64,000 bases of DNA, taken from NCBI GenBank assembly GCA_002472275.1, contig DKRQ01000019.1, forward strand, positions 163,504 to 227,503. The letters run 5' to 3'. The notes beneath the pieces are model-generated. The model worked only from the letters and a program-made list of their open reading frames with translations, ran no database searches and was not told where the DNA came from. This document shows positions 18,511 to 27,471 of this stretch, piece after piece (position 1 is the stretch's first letter; the number at the start of each line of letters is the position of its first letter). A program made the translations under genes and the position numbers. Origin of the DNA: Caryophanales bacterium UBA7278 (GTDB lineage: Bacteria > Bacillota_I > Bacilli_A > RFN20 > CAG-826).

Positions 18511-20054
18511 AGAACCACCCCGTTTAAAAGATCGTTCAGTAAGCTGAAATTTGACGGATTGACGGCGGAAAGGTAATTATAGGAACCGGATTGATCGTTT
18601 TTGCTTCCAGAAACAATCCCTTGGGCATAATATGAGCCGCTATCAGCGATAACAGAAGGGGCTCCCGATTGCCCGGCGGTGAAATCGACATGGCACCGGA
18701 AGGCTCCGTTGTAACTGTAGAGGGTGCCTGAGGACACAACATTCTTATAAGAACCCGGATTCCTATCCTCTTCCCGTTCATCCGGAAGGCCCTTATTGCT
18801 TGGGCTGTCGGTACTGTAGTAGGCGGGGAAACCCAAAATCGAATTGTTTGTTGAATTGGTCGACGTGTTGTAGGACAACCCTAAATAGCCGTGGCTATAA
18901 TTCGAGGGGGAAGAGGAATTGGCCACTCGCAATATCCCCCAATCATAAGCCCGTTCGTGATAAAGGTAGTATCGATAAGGAAAATAGCCCGTAAGAGCAG
19001 TGTCCGTATATCGATGGGTGGATTGAGTCCCAACCCGAACGGTCATTCCTTTTAGGAACAAGCCGTTTTCATGGTTATACAGACCGTGCCCAGCAGTGAA
19101 TATGTATTCGTTATCCACGAAAAAGCCAGAACCTCTTGCGAGGTTATTTGAGTTGCCATCAAAATTCGCAAGAGTTTGGACAACGGCGCTCGCAGGATAG
19201 GAATCGTGTGCGTTCAAAAACATTCTGTCGTCGTCGTTCGTGCTTGATGCGGGGTTCCCGTTGCTATCATAGATTCCGCCAAGCGGAGGGAATTCCTCGA
19301 CTGCAGCTCCGTAGTAATAAATCCCCTCTGATATTTGCGAGCGAACATAGCCCGAACCCGTAAGACTAGTTGGCAGATTGACGCCGTTTTCCGATGAAAC
19401 AAGCCCGCTTTTGGTTCCGCTTGTTGGGGCGTTCGAATAATCTTCTTGCACAATCGAGAGGGCTGTCACGCCACTGCTGGTGTATCTTTCCCGGATATAG
19501 TAATAGTCAGCATCTACGCTGGCGATCGTGGTGCGCAAGCACGCGAAGGAGTAATTGCCTGTGCCCGTTCCGGAAAAAACGAAACAATAGTTGGCCGATG
19601 TGGGGAAAAAGATCCTCTCGGTGGGGGCGGTTGTCTCTGGGTAGAAGCAATCCCACGTTCCACCAGTGTTTTGGCGGAAAACCGATACTTTAATAGATAC
19701 AGAAGAAAAGAAGAAAAGCGCGGTTTGGCCCGCGGTCATCCAGCAAGAAAAGTAATCGTGGTCACCGGAAAACTGGAACCTCCTAGCGATATAAGTGCTG
19801 AAATACATGGGTTCAGCATCCGAAAAGCCGGTCGACTCGTCAGGATCTTCCAGGCCTTTTCCACCTCCCTCGTCTTCCTCTATGCAGGAGGCAGAGGAAC
19901 CATCGGGCTCTGTCTCGTGACCTTCCTTGGCTAGCGAGTAAAAGTCGGCCGAAATCGAGGCGGCGTCCTCTGTGGGGCAAAGATTCCCCTGGGAAGAAAA
20001 AAGACCCTGAGACAGTAAAACGGCAAAACCGGAAACTATGATAGGAATTTTCAT
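18507..20054 (-). CDS. Secreted trypsin-like (V8/glutamyl endopeptidase-type) serine protease
   Basis: The start at 20054 is chosen because AGGAGG lies 7 nt upstream and the product then begins with a signal peptide (MKIPIIVSGFAVLLSQG); the frame is open further upstream but without a ribosome site. In the 515-residue product the catalytic triad is visible: His in FTAGHGLYN, Asp in YDWGILRV, Ser in TAGQSGAPS. N-terminal ~250 residues are a beta-rich prodomain or binding domain. No lipobox, so secreted. Base composition is clearly more AT-rich than the flanking operons, which suggests separate acquisition. The gene is first in a two-gene operon. Confidence 0.75.
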   Translation of the reverse strand: MKIPIIVSGFAVLLSQGLFSSQGNLCPTEDAASISADFYSLAKEGHETEPDGSSASCIEEDEGGGKGLEDPDESTGFSDAEPMYFSTYIARRFQFSGDHDYFSCWMTAGQTALFFFSSVSIKVSVFRQNTGGTWDCFYPETTAPTERIFFPTSANYCFVFSGTGTGNYSFACLRTTIASVDADYYYIRERYTSSGVTALSIVQEDYSNAPTSGTKSGLVSSENGVNLPTSLTGSGYVRSQISEGIYYYGAAVEEFPPLGGIYDSNGNPASSTNDDDRMFLNAHDSYPASAVVQTLANFDGNSNNLARGSGFFVDNEYIFTAGHGLYNHENGLFLKGMTVRVGTQSTHRYTDTALTGYFPYRYYLYHERAYDWGILRVANSSSPSNYSHGYLGLSYNTSTNSTNNSILGFPAYYSTDSPSNKGLPDEREEDRNPGSYKNVVSSGTLYSYNGAFRCHVDFTAGQSGAPSVIADSGSYYAQGIVSGSKNDQSGSYNYLSAVNPSNFSLLNDLLNGVVL

Positions 20055-20324
20055 GGGTGTTCCTCCTGCCTGATATTTAGCACGCTTTTGAAAAAAAACA
20101 AGAAAATGGGCGTGAATCACATGTGAATGGGGAAAAGCAGACAAGATGCCCGGTCGATTGCGAGCCAAAAGTTTAATCCATATCGTCCCTAGACAAACTT
20201 CCGGCCGCCTTACCAACTTCAATCGACGGTTCGCCTTAAGGATTGTCTTTTTAACTATTTATAAGGTTTTAGATAGTTTTACAGACACTACGGGTGTGAA
20301 GCCCCATAATCTAACCGACAAAAA
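20055..20324. other. AT-rich intergenic region upstream of the V8-like protease
   Basis: No supported gene. On the minus strand TTGTTT and TAAAT-type boxes about 25-45 nt upstream of the ribosome site could be the protease promoter. A perfect TCACATGTGA palindrome lies at 20117-20126. Confidence 0.4.
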
Positions 20325-20375
20325 TGTAGAATTCTACAAAAAAAGAGATTAGAAAACCCTTACGACTCTCTTTTG
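20325..20375 (-). terminator. Tandem terminators of the ABC/FtsX operon
   Basis: On the minus strand AAAAGAGA and TCTCTTTT pair with a following T-run. The perfect 14-bp palindrome TGTAGAATTCTACA (20325-20338) then follows with TTTTTG. Confidence 0.6.
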
Positions 20376-20386
20376 ACTTGTGTGGG

Positions 20387-21265
20387 CTATTCTCCCTTCA
20401 CGGGGTCGAGTTCGTATTTGCCGTCCTTTTCGTTACCGTCGCATAGGCAGGGGAAGAACGCCTCTTTGCCGTCTATTTCCCTGAAGGTGGCCTTACGGCC
20501 CATAGAAACGTCCTCTAAGACGATTTCTTTGTTTACCCCGAAGAAGATGTGGCAATGGGTGACCATGAGCAAAGCAGGGGGGTTAGGCTGGCTCATGAGG
20601 TCCTTGATTTCGTTATTGAGGATTTTCTTGTTGTTCTTATCGAGGTTATTCAAGGGTTCATCCATCAGGATGAGACGGCTGCCTAGGATCCTGGCCTGGA
20701 GGATGGCCGTGACGATTTGGCACATCTTGCGTTGGCCGCCAGAGCAAGAATAGATGGAACGGAGGTGGGGGTTAGTGAAGAAGCCGTTTCCTTTCCTCTC
20801 ATCGAAGAGGCCGATTTTCCTGAAATGGGCCAAATAGTCCTCGACCGCCTTGCGGCATTCCTTCTTTTTCTCCTTCTTCTCGGAATAACTCATCTTCTGG
20901 TTATATTCGATCGTGAGCTTTAGATTTTGGTAGATCGCCGAGAAGATGGAGGAGGTAGGCAGGAAATCGTCTTCCTGAGGGACGTAGGCGATGGAGTTGC
21001 GTAGATGGGCGAGTTCTCTATCGGAGAAGCTATTCATGGCCTTTTCGCCGAAAAGGAAGGGGAATTGCACCTTTCCCTTGGTGGCTTTGACCGAGACGTC
21101 TTTGCCTACGAGCATCTTGAGGAAGGAACTTTTGCCATAGCCGTTCCTGCCCTTGATGAGGACGAAGTCGCCTCCTCTGATTTGCAGATCGTCGAAATCC
21201 ACGGGTGTCCCGTGCACGTCGATCGTCGCCTTTTGGGTTTGAAGCAATATCTCTTCCATGGTCAT
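20387..21265 (-). CDS. ABC transporter ATP-binding protein of the FtsX/MacB-type module
   Basis: The start at 21265 has GGAGG 5 nt upstream and overlaps the preceding permease gene by 4 bp; the much longer open frame upstream is a shadow. The 292-residue product has Walker A GRNGYGKSS, signature CSGGQRKM (a C instead of L before SGGQ), Walker B LILMDEP and H-loop THCH. It is the last gene of a six-gene minus-strand operon whose two permeases have FtsX/MacB topology. It should energise extraction or signalling across the membrane rather than classical import. Confidence 0.85.
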   Translation of the reverse strand: MTMEEILLQTQKATIDVHGTPVDFDDLQIRGGDFVLIKGRNGYGKSSFLKMLVGKDVSVKATKGKVQFPFLFGEKAMNSFSDRELAHLRNSIAYVPQEDDFLPTSSIFSAIYQNLKLTIEYNQKMSYSEKKEKKKECRKAVEDYLAHFRKIGLFDERKGNGFFTNPHLRSIYSCSGGQRKMCQIVTAILQARILGSRLILMDEPLNNLDKNNKKILNNEIKDLMSQPNPPALLMVTHCHIFFGVNKEIVLEDVSMGRKATFREIDGKEAFFPCLCDGNEKDGKYELDPVKGE

Positions 21266-22224
21266 TTCCTCCACGTCAAAACGGATGATTGCAGATAAAT
21301 GGACACTAGTAGCGATAACCCCATCGCTAGAAGCATCGACGCTCCCGCGAGGGGATAGGTTAGGTTCATGAGGAAGAAGATGAGGACGATGAGGAACGGG
21401 GGCAAGAAGCGGTAGAGGCCCTTTTCCAGTAGGAAACGGTAGAAGACGCCCCACCTGGAGGAACCGCTTGTTATGAGCTGCCTCTTTTTCCTTTGGTCGT
21501 CTTTTAGGAAGACGAGCCCCACGGCGATGGGGGCGAGGAGGCACACGAGCACCCCGGCCGCAAAGCGGGGCCATGATTCTTGGGCCGCTTTTTCGATTTC
21601 GACGTTTTTGAGGCGGATATTGCCCTCGATCTGCATGGGGCCGAAGGTGCCAAATTTCTTGGAGAAGCTAACGTATCTAGGCTTCACGGAGCGGAGATAT
21701 TCCTCCATATGCGCGTTGTGCCCGAGCAAGACGATGCCGTAATGCTCATGCTCAAAACCCTTCATCGCGGGGAGTTCCCCGACGATTTTGAAGGTTCCGT
21801 CGTCTTTGTCGTTGGTGAGTAAGGTGTCGCCAACTTTGAGTCTTCTCATCCCCATGACGTTTTTACTCACCATGGCTTCGCCCGGATTAAGCGAATTCAT
21901 CGCGGAGACGTAGAAGGGCAACACCTCGGTATAGGTGAATCCAGGGAGCACCATGAGGATATCGGAGGAAAGAGAGTATTTGCCCGTCTTAACGATGCTT
22001 ACTCCTGCAAAGTCCGCGAAGGCGTCTTTCTTCTCACCCGTAGAGGGATTTTCATAAGGCAAATCGGCGTAGACCTTCTCCTGGAATTCGCATTTGCGGA
22101 GGACGCTATATTGGTTAAGCGAAGCCGAAACGGGGCCAAAGGAATAAAGACAGAAAACCAATACCCCGAGCATGATCAAAAGGGAGGGAAGGTAATCGTG
22201 GATGAACTTCCGGAAGAAGAGCAT
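21262..22224 (-). CDS. FtsX-like ABC permease, subunit 2
   Basis: This 320-residue protein has one N-terminal membrane segment (residues ~12-32, YLPSLLIMLGVLVFCLYSFG), a ~190-residue external domain and three C-terminal segments (~222-242, ~272-290, ~292-312). This is the topology of FtsX/LolE/MacB permeases. Start and stop overlap the neighbours (1 bp upstream, 4 bp downstream), so it is made in stoichiometry with the ATPase and the other permease. Confidence 0.72.
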   Translation of the reverse strand: MLFFRKFIHDYLPSLLIMLGVLVFCLYSFGPVSASLNQYSVLRKCEFQEKVYADLPYENPSTGEKKDAFADFAGVSIVKTGKYSLSSDILMVLPGFTYTEVLPFYVSAMNSLNPGEAMVSKNVMGMRRLKVGDTLLTNDKDDGTFKIVGELPAMKGFEHEHYGIVLLGHNAHMEEYLRSVKPRYVSFSKKFGTFGPMQIEGNIRLKNVEIEKAAQESWPRFAAGVLVCLLAPIAVGLVFLKDDQRKKRQLITSGSSRWGVFYRFLLEKGLYRFLPPFLIVLIFFLMNLTYPLAGASMLLAMGLSLLVSIYLQSSVLTWRK

Positions 22225-23462
22225 TATTCCTCCGGTTTTTCGACGTTGAGGGGTTCTTCGGCAGGGATTTCCTGGGTCTCGGGGGCTAACTCGCGCCTAC
22301 CATAGACGAGGTTACTATAGACCATGCCGATGGGGAGCGCGATCGCCAGTGCGGCGAGGACGGGCAGGCTATAGATCAGGAGCGAATCCACGAAGATATG
22401 GCCGCGGATCGCGGAGTAGATAAGCGTGCCTCCAAGGGAGACCACAAGGGCCGCTCCGACGGCGATCAAATCGAAAATAATGATGGTTTTGCGGAGAATT
22501 TCTTTGGTTTTGCCGTTTGTTTTCTCGGCTTCATCGCGGTTACGGCCAAGGAAATCAAAGGCGATTAAGCCGCCCGCTAGTCCTAACGGAACGAGGATGG
22601 AGAAGAGCATCGTGAGCTGGAAGCCACGGTCTTTGCGGGTGGATACGGTGTCCTCGGCGCCTTGCATGTAAACGGCCTTGGCTTGCACCGCGTTGACGAA
22701 ATCCTGCTTAAGCCAATTGGTCTTCATGGCTTCGTAGCCAGCCTGCAGTTTGGCTTCCCATTCTTCGTCGGTGTATTCACCGGGTTGGCGTTGCGCGTCC
22801 CATCCCGCTTTATATTCCTCATAGGTCATGAGCTGGCCCATCGGCTTATAGCCTTCCAGCATCTGGGTGCATTTGGTGATATCCTTCGCGGCGATGAAGG
22901 CCAATTCGTAGGTCTTGGGTCCTTTGCCTTCGCCCCAAGACGCCGCCATCGCGGGGGTAAATTTGGCCATGGCGATGCCGGTGGCCATCGTCTGGTAGTT
23001 GACCGCGGAATAGATGACGGAGACGGGCAAGGTGAATTTGGAGGCGCCTAAGGTGAAGGAAACCTGCGTGCCAACTTGGGCCCCGATTTTCTGGGCGGCC
23101 ACTTCATCTAGCATCAGGCCATTTTCCTTGTAGTCGCCCTTAACGACGCGCTTAGGGTTGAAGAAGGAGATGTCATAGTCCGCCATTTGGTCGGAGAGGA
23201 GCAGGTGGATTTTGGCTGATGTGCCAGCCGCCACGGAGATTTCGTAATGATAGGTGGGGAAAAGCCCGCTGACCGCTTCCGTATTGGCCTTAAAGGTCGT
23301 CAGCTGGTCGTTAGAAGGCTGAGTGATGATGTAATCGAAGGTCGACTTGGTGAAAGTGGAGGTCGCTTGATCGATGGCGATATTCGTCTCGACCGACATG
23401 GCTCCACCGACAAGAAGCAAAGCACCTGCGACGATGCCGAGTGCGATTTTGGCAAGTTTCAT
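22224..23462 (-). CDS. FtsX-like ABC permease, subunit 1
   Basis: This 412-residue protein has an N-terminal membrane anchor (IALGIVAGALLLVGGAMSV), a large external domain (~30-275) and three C-terminal membrane segments (LTMLFSILVPLGLAGGLIAF; IIIFDLIAVGAALVVSLGGT; LLIYSLPVLAALAIALPIGM). It ends in an acidic tail (EIPAEEPLNVEKPEE). GGGGGG stands ~7 nt before ATG. It pairs with the next gene as a heterodimeric permease. The external domain is larger than in most FtsX proteins. Confidence 0.72.
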   Translation of the reverse strand: MKLAKIALGIVAGALLLVGGAMSVETNIAIDQATSTFTKSTFDYIITQPSNDQLTTFKANTEAVSGLFPTYHYEISVAAGTSAKIHLLLSDQMADYDISFFNPKRVVKGDYKENGLMLDEVAAQKIGAQVGTQVSFTLGASKFTLPVSVIYSAVNYQTMATGIAMAKFTPAMAASWGEGKGPKTYELAFIAAKDITKCTQMLEGYKPMGQLMTYEEYKAGWDAQRQPGEYTDEEWEAKLQAGYEAMKTNWLKQDFVNAVQAKAVYMQGAEDTVSTRKDRGFQLTMLFSILVPLGLAGGLIAFDFLGRNRDEAEKTNGKTKEILRKTIIIFDLIAVGAALVVSLGGTLIYSAIRGHIFVDSLLIYSLPVLAALAIALPIGMVYSNLVYGRRELAPETQEIPAEEPLNVEKPEE

Positions 23463-23477
23463 ATCTATTCCCCCCGA

Positions 23478-24383
23478 TTAGATGGTCACTAGGACGGCGT
23501 TGGAATTCCCAGAATCCGTGAAGCCCGCCTTTTTGGAGCAAGCGGAAACGGTCACGGAATAGGGGCCGCCGTAGTAGTTGCGTTTTTCAAATTCTAGGGT
23601 GGAAATGGAGCACTCGTCATCCACGAGGGTTCCTTCTTCGGGGACGAACTGATATTCGGTGCCGTCGAGGTTCTTCATGGGAGCGCCGTCGATGTTGACT
23701 TTGTAGTAATCGGCGCCTTTGACGTGCTTCCAAGCGAGTTTGTTCTCGAAGCTGACCGTGGGCTTGAGGATGTTGTATTTGTCGACGATCATCGGGATGG
23801 TGCATCCGGAAGCGCCCGAGCCGATGACCTCGACTCCGGATTGGTCTTCGGGATAGAAATTCATCTTCATCGTGGACTGACCGACGACGGAGGGAGTGAT
23901 TTTGAAGACGATGCGTTGGGATTCCGTGACATCCGGTTCCGCGGGCACGCGGAAAGCCTGCTCGATCTTGTTCATCTGCTTATTGGTGACGGGGTCGCGG
24001 TAGGGAATTGGGGTGCCGTCGGTGCCAGAGTCGGACTTCATCAAGAAGGCATCGAAGATCGTGATGGCCTCGAATTCGAGAGCGGCTTTCAAAAGGAGAT
24101 GGCCGCTGGTTTCGGCGCGGGAATAGTAGTCGAACTCGTAGACCAAATAGTATTGGTCAGCGATGCAAAGGCTCGCCAAATCGGCGTATTTGCTGTAATC
24201 GACAACTTCGTTAGGCTTTCCGGTGGAGACGATGAAACCGCGTTTGATCTTAGTCACGTTGACGGTGGTGGTCAGCTCGATGGAACGGGTGCCGGTGGAG
24301 AGTCCGCCGATATGGCTAGATTCACCTCCACAGGAGGCGAGACAGGCGACGATGGCCGGAATCAGAATGAGTTTCTTCTTCAT
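23478..24383 (-). CDS. Lipoprotein of unknown function within the ABC/FtsX operon
   Basis: This 301-residue protein has a signal peptide with lipobox LASC (Cys18) and AAGGAG before the start. The body is beta-rich, without a motif I recognise; the C-terminal ~100 residues (VSFENKLAWKHVKGADYYKV...GPYSVTVSACSKKAGFTDSG) look like a fibronectin-III-type domain, as do segments of the next upstream protein. It sits between the Ig-like anchored protein and the permeases and is probably their external partner. Confidence 0.6.
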   Translation of the reverse strand: MKKKLILIPAIVACLASCGGESSHIGGLSTGTRSIELTTTVNVTKIKRGFIVSTGKPNEVVDYSKYADLASLCIADQYYLVYEFDYYSRAETSGHLLLKAALEFEAITIFDAFLMKSDSGTDGTPIPYRDPVTNKQMNKIEQAFRVPAEPDVTESQRIVFKITPSVVGQSTMKMNFYPEDQSGVEVIGSGASGCTIPMIVDKYNILKPTVSFENKLAWKHVKGADYYKVNIDGAPMKNLDGTEYQFVPEEGTLVDDECSISTLEFEKRNYYGGPYSVTVSACSKKAGFTDSGNSNAVLVTI

Positions 24384-24395
24384 AAAGATTGCTCC

Positions 24396-26261
24396 TTAGT
24401 AGTCTAACCCTAGGGTTTCGTAGGTCCTTTCGAAGACTTTGATGGTGGATTCGGGGTCGGTTGAATAAGTGACCTCTTCGATCGTGAATTCGATGCGATT
24501 CGCTTCACGGAAGGTTAGCGGGCGTAGGCCTGGAGTAACCCCATCGCGATAAACTGTCCAGTCGGCGTAGGTTTGTGTATTCACGTGATCGGAGTAAATC
24601 CATTTGACCTCGACCTTGGCGTTGATGTTCCTGTTCACGCCAGGAATGGAGTGATGGAGGACAAAATGGGCGAGTTTTTGGCCGCTTTCCTTGTCAATTG
24701 AGGTGCTCGGTTCATCCCAAGAAATGTTCGGAATGAGGAAGGTGACACGGTTAGAATCCGCGGAACGGAGAATGTCGTTGCCATTGCCGAGGTTGACGGT
24801 CCTCACCGCGTATTGGCCCGCGGCGAATCCATTGAGAGTAGTCTCGGAAAGATCCGTCAAATCCGTCCTCTTTTGGTCGTTAATGTAAATCGTGAAAGAA
24901 GAAGGATCGGCATTATCGAACGTGAAACTCTTGCCATCAAAGGAGATGGTGGGAGCACCGAGTTTGGTGAGTGTTACCTCGTTGGAGAACTCCGAGGAAA
25001 TCTGATTGGTGTTGCCAACGGCCTTGGCGGTAACCTTGTGGGCACCGACCGCGGTGATACCGTTAAGATTGGCGTCCCATTCGGCTCCGTCTAGATAGTA
25101 TTGGACCGAATTCTCGCTGCTGACGTTGCTCGCATGGAGGACTCCTTCGGAAATGGAGATGAGGGGGCTATCGAGTTTGGTCAAAACCAAAGGCGCGGAC
25201 ATCGCGGAATCGATTTCTCCCGCGTTTCTCGCCGCGTTTTTGGCGGTGATGCTGTAGCTGCCGACTTCGGTGATGGTCTTCACGTCGCCGGTGAACTCAA
25301 CGCCATCGCGATACCATATGAGGTTTTCGCCATCCGCGGCGGTGAGCGCTCCATTGACCAAGGAAAGCTTGGGAGTGGGCATCCTGCGGATTTCGGCTTC
25401 CACGGGGGTGGCGTAATCGACTTCGGCGTTAGGCCCAATGGTGCGGATGGAAATGTTATAGACGCCAGGGTTAGTGGTGTCGAAGGCGATTTCGGGTGCG
25501 GTCGGGGAGAATGTGGAGCCGTTGATGCGGACATCATATCCAGAAGCATCGGTCGCGGCGGTCCATTTGAATTTGCCGTCGGTGGCGTCGTAATGGATGT
25601 CGGAGACGCCCGGCATCTTCCTTAGTTTCACCGCGGCGGATTCGTCGCTGGGGGAGTAGGCGGAGACGCCGTTGCTGCCCTTTTTGTCGCTTCCCGCGAT
25701 GACGTAGGTCTCGAATTGGCTGAAGAAGGCGATCGAGTTGAAATCGTAGGTGGTGGTTTCGGTGTTGTAGTTGGTGATGGCCGCCTTGGTCTCGGGGTTG
25801 CGGAGATAAACGGTGTAGAAAGTGGCATTCTCGATGGGCTCCCAGTTCAAAACGCCGGTAGTGAAGTTGAATTTGGGGGCAGGGGTGAGGAGTTTTTTCG
25901 GGGAAGTGGTGACCTTGATGACCTTTTTGAAGTTCAAATAAGTCAAGGTGACCTCTTGGGTGCCGACGTAAAGCGGGTCATAACCCGTCACGGTGAACTT
26001 GTCGCCGGAAATCCATTGTCCGACGGAATCGAAGGCGTTGCCGACGTGAATTTTGGCGTTGGATAAATCCAAGGTGCCGCCATAGACGATGGGGTATTCT
26101 TCCTGGAGTTCTTTGACTTCGGTGACCACGTTGGTTCCCATGTTGATAAGAACGGGGGCGGTGGCGCCACCGGCGACGCCCAAAGCAACGAGGGCGACGC
26201 TGCCGATCATGATGGATTGGGCCAGTTTGAGCCTGGCCACTGCGCGAAGCATGTGTGCCAT
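24396..26261 (-). CDS. Membrane-anchored protein with several Ig/fibronectin-like domains
   Basis: This 621-residue protein has a single N-terminal membrane segment (~14-38, SIMIGSVALVALGVAGG) without a lipobox, so the rest should be external and anchored. It contains repeated beta domains of ~80-90 residues (e.g. GVLNWEPIENATFYTVYLRN; GKFKWTAATDASGYDVRING; GENLIWYRDGVEF). AAGGAG stands 9 nt before the first of two Met codons. The gene starts at the last base of the zinc-ribbon gene (TAATG overlap). A role as an external sensor or scaffold for the FtsX module is inferred from context. Confidence 0.65.
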   Translation of the reverse strand: MAHMLRAVARLKLAQSIMIGSVALVALGVAGGATAPVLINMGTNVVTEVKELQEEYPIVYGGTLDLSNAKIHVGNAFDSVGQWISGDKFTVTGYDPLYVGTQEVTLTYLNFKKVIKVTTSPKKLLTPAPKFNFTTGVLNWEPIENATFYTVYLRNPETKAAITNYNTETTTYDFNSIAFFSQFETYVIAGSDKKGSNGVSAYSPSDESAAVKLRKMPGVSDIHYDATDGKFKWTAATDASGYDVRINGSTFSPTAPEIAFDTTNPGVYNISIRTIGPNAEVDYATPVEAEIRRMPTPKLSLVNGALTAADGENLIWYRDGVEFTGDVKTITEVGSYSITAKNAARNAGEIDSAMSAPLVLTKLDSPLISISEGVLHASNVSSENSVQYYLDGAEWDANLNGITAVGAHKVTAKAVGNTNQISSEFSNEVTLTKLGAPTISFDGKSFTFDNADPSSFTIYINDQKRTDLTDLSETTLNGFAAGQYAVRTVNLGNGNDILRSADSNRVTFLIPNISWDEPSTSIDKESGQKLAHFVLHHSIPGVNRNINAKVEVKWIYSDHVNTQTYADWTVYRDGVTPGLRPLTFREANRIEFTIEEVTYSTDPESTIKVFERTYETLGLDY

Positions 26262-27094
26262 TATTTCTGACTCCTTTCCAGGCGTTTGCTAAAGCCCTTA
26301 TAGGCTTTGTTGAGAACCTTGATGTGCTTGCGTTTCCTGCGGCTGAAGATGAGGGTCTTCAGGGGATAGACGCTCGTGACGAAATCCTCGTCGTTGAGGG
26401 TGTCGTTGATGAAGGCGACGTAGAACTTCAATTGTTCATCGGTCTTCGCGGTCTTCATGAGGAATTCGGCAAATTCATAGAAGGCCACTTCGTCATAGTT
26501 GCCGAACTTGTCGGAAAGGGATTGCTTGATCTTCGAAACGGAAAGCAAGGTGGTTAGGTCGCCGCCTTTTCCGGAAACGGAGAAATAGTTCTGATAAAGC
26601 TGGCCCCAGAAATGGGGATTGATGGCGTCGCATTCCTTGATGTCCGCCACGATTTGGGCAACGGTGTCGAAGTCGCCGAAAAGCGAACGGCAGAAGACGA
26701 CGCGGAGGACGACCTCGGCCAAGCGGTTCCAGGTTTTGCCTTTGTTCGGATATGCGCCGAGTTCACCGGCAAGACCTTGAATCTCGATCTTGATGGTGCT
26801 CGCGGATTGCTGATCGATGGATTGGATTTCGGCTTCCAGGTTGACCGGGAATGCCTTATTGAGTTCGTTGGCGGCCTCTAATAGATCTTGATCGGTGCCG
26901 GCATTTTTGACGGCCTTATGGATGGCTTTCCATTGGTCCTCACTAGGCAAAACGATGAGGGAACTTTCGTCCTCACCTTGGCTTAGCACAATGCTTCCGC
27001 AGAACTTGCACTTATAGCGGCCGAGCGACTCTTTGACCAAGCCAGAGCTCTCGCCGCAATGGGGGCATTTGAGCGCCTGAAGTTCGATTGCCAT
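26261..27094 (-). CDS. Zinc-ribbon protein of unknown function, first gene of the leftward operon
   Basis: Start 27094 is chosen for AAGGAGG ~6 nt upstream; the frame is open further upstream but without a ribosome site. The 277-residue product opens with a zinc ribbon (CPHCG at 10-14, CKFCG at 30-34), then is all helical with TPR-like spacing. It has a basic C-terminus (SRRKRKHIKVLNKAYKGFSK). No membrane segment or signal peptide, so cytoplasmic. Zinc ribbons recur in the SPFH protein and the protease of the divergent operon, which links the two halves of the cluster. Function unknown. Confidence 0.65.
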   Translation of the reverse strand: MAIELQALKCPHCGESSGLVKESLGRYKCKFCGSIVLSQGEDESSLIVLPSEDQWKAIHKAVKNAGTDQDLLEAANELNKAFPVNLEAEIQSIDQQSASTIKIEIQGLAGELGAYPNKGKTWNRLAEVVLRVVFCRSLFGDFDTVAQIVADIKECDAINPHFWGQLYQNYFSVSGKGGDLTTLLSVSKIKQSLSDKFGNYDEVAFYEFAEFLMKTAKTDEQLKFYVAFINDTLNDEDFVTSVYPLKTLIFSRRKRKHIKVLNKAYKGFSKRLERSQK

Positions 27095-27471
27095 GCTCTT
27101 CCTCCTTGGGTAGTGGCAGGGGGAGTGAGTGCTCAAAACACTATTTTCCCCCGTTCCTATGGAACATCTTATTACACGAGACTCTTTTATTCTATAAAAA
27201 AATACCCAGTTCCAATTCGAATGCGGAAACCATACATTTTTGCAAAGATTTTTCACATTTTTGAGGTGTGAGGAATCTCACAAAAACCCTGCAAAAACCC
27301 CATATTTTTTGGAACTAAAACCCATAATTAGCGCATTTTTAGCGCTGTCTTAGCGCTTCTTTAGCGGATGCCCAAAGGGCAGGAAACGAAAAAATCTCGA
27401 TATATGGAAACCGCATGTTATAATTGCCTAAACTTCGCCTTTAAGGCGCCATACGAAGGGGGACAAAAATC
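27095..27471. promoter_or_regulatory. Divergent control region between the two halves of the membrane-remodelling cluster
   Basis: 377 bp without a gene, AT-rich. Rightward: TATAAT (27419-27424) with a poor -35, then GGGGG ahead of ATG 27472. Leftward: TAGAAT-type -10 sequences near 27190-27200 on the minus strand. The heptamer array at 27328-27367 lies between them. Confidence 0.55.
27328..27367 (+). promoter_or_regulatory. Array of four TTAGCG(C/G) heptamers at exact 11-bp period
   Basis: TTAGCGC at 27328, 27339 and 27350, and TTAGCGG at 27361, each separated by 4 variable bases. Same-face direct repeats like this are typical of cooperative binding by winged-helix (OmpR/SARP-like) or other dimer-stacking regulators. 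The array ends 51 bp before the -10 box of the SPFH/ESCRT-like operon. Confidence 0.65.

Noticed and set aside
20146..20352. 68-codon plus-strand frame in the AT-rich gap before the ABC operon
   Set aside because: No ribosome site, no family likeness, and it crosses the minus-strand terminators.
21266..21574. Extended N-terminus of the ABC ATPase from the longest open frame
   Set aside because: The extra ~103 residues are Pro/Arg-rich shadow of the permease gene; GGAGG and the 4-bp overlap support the start at 21265.
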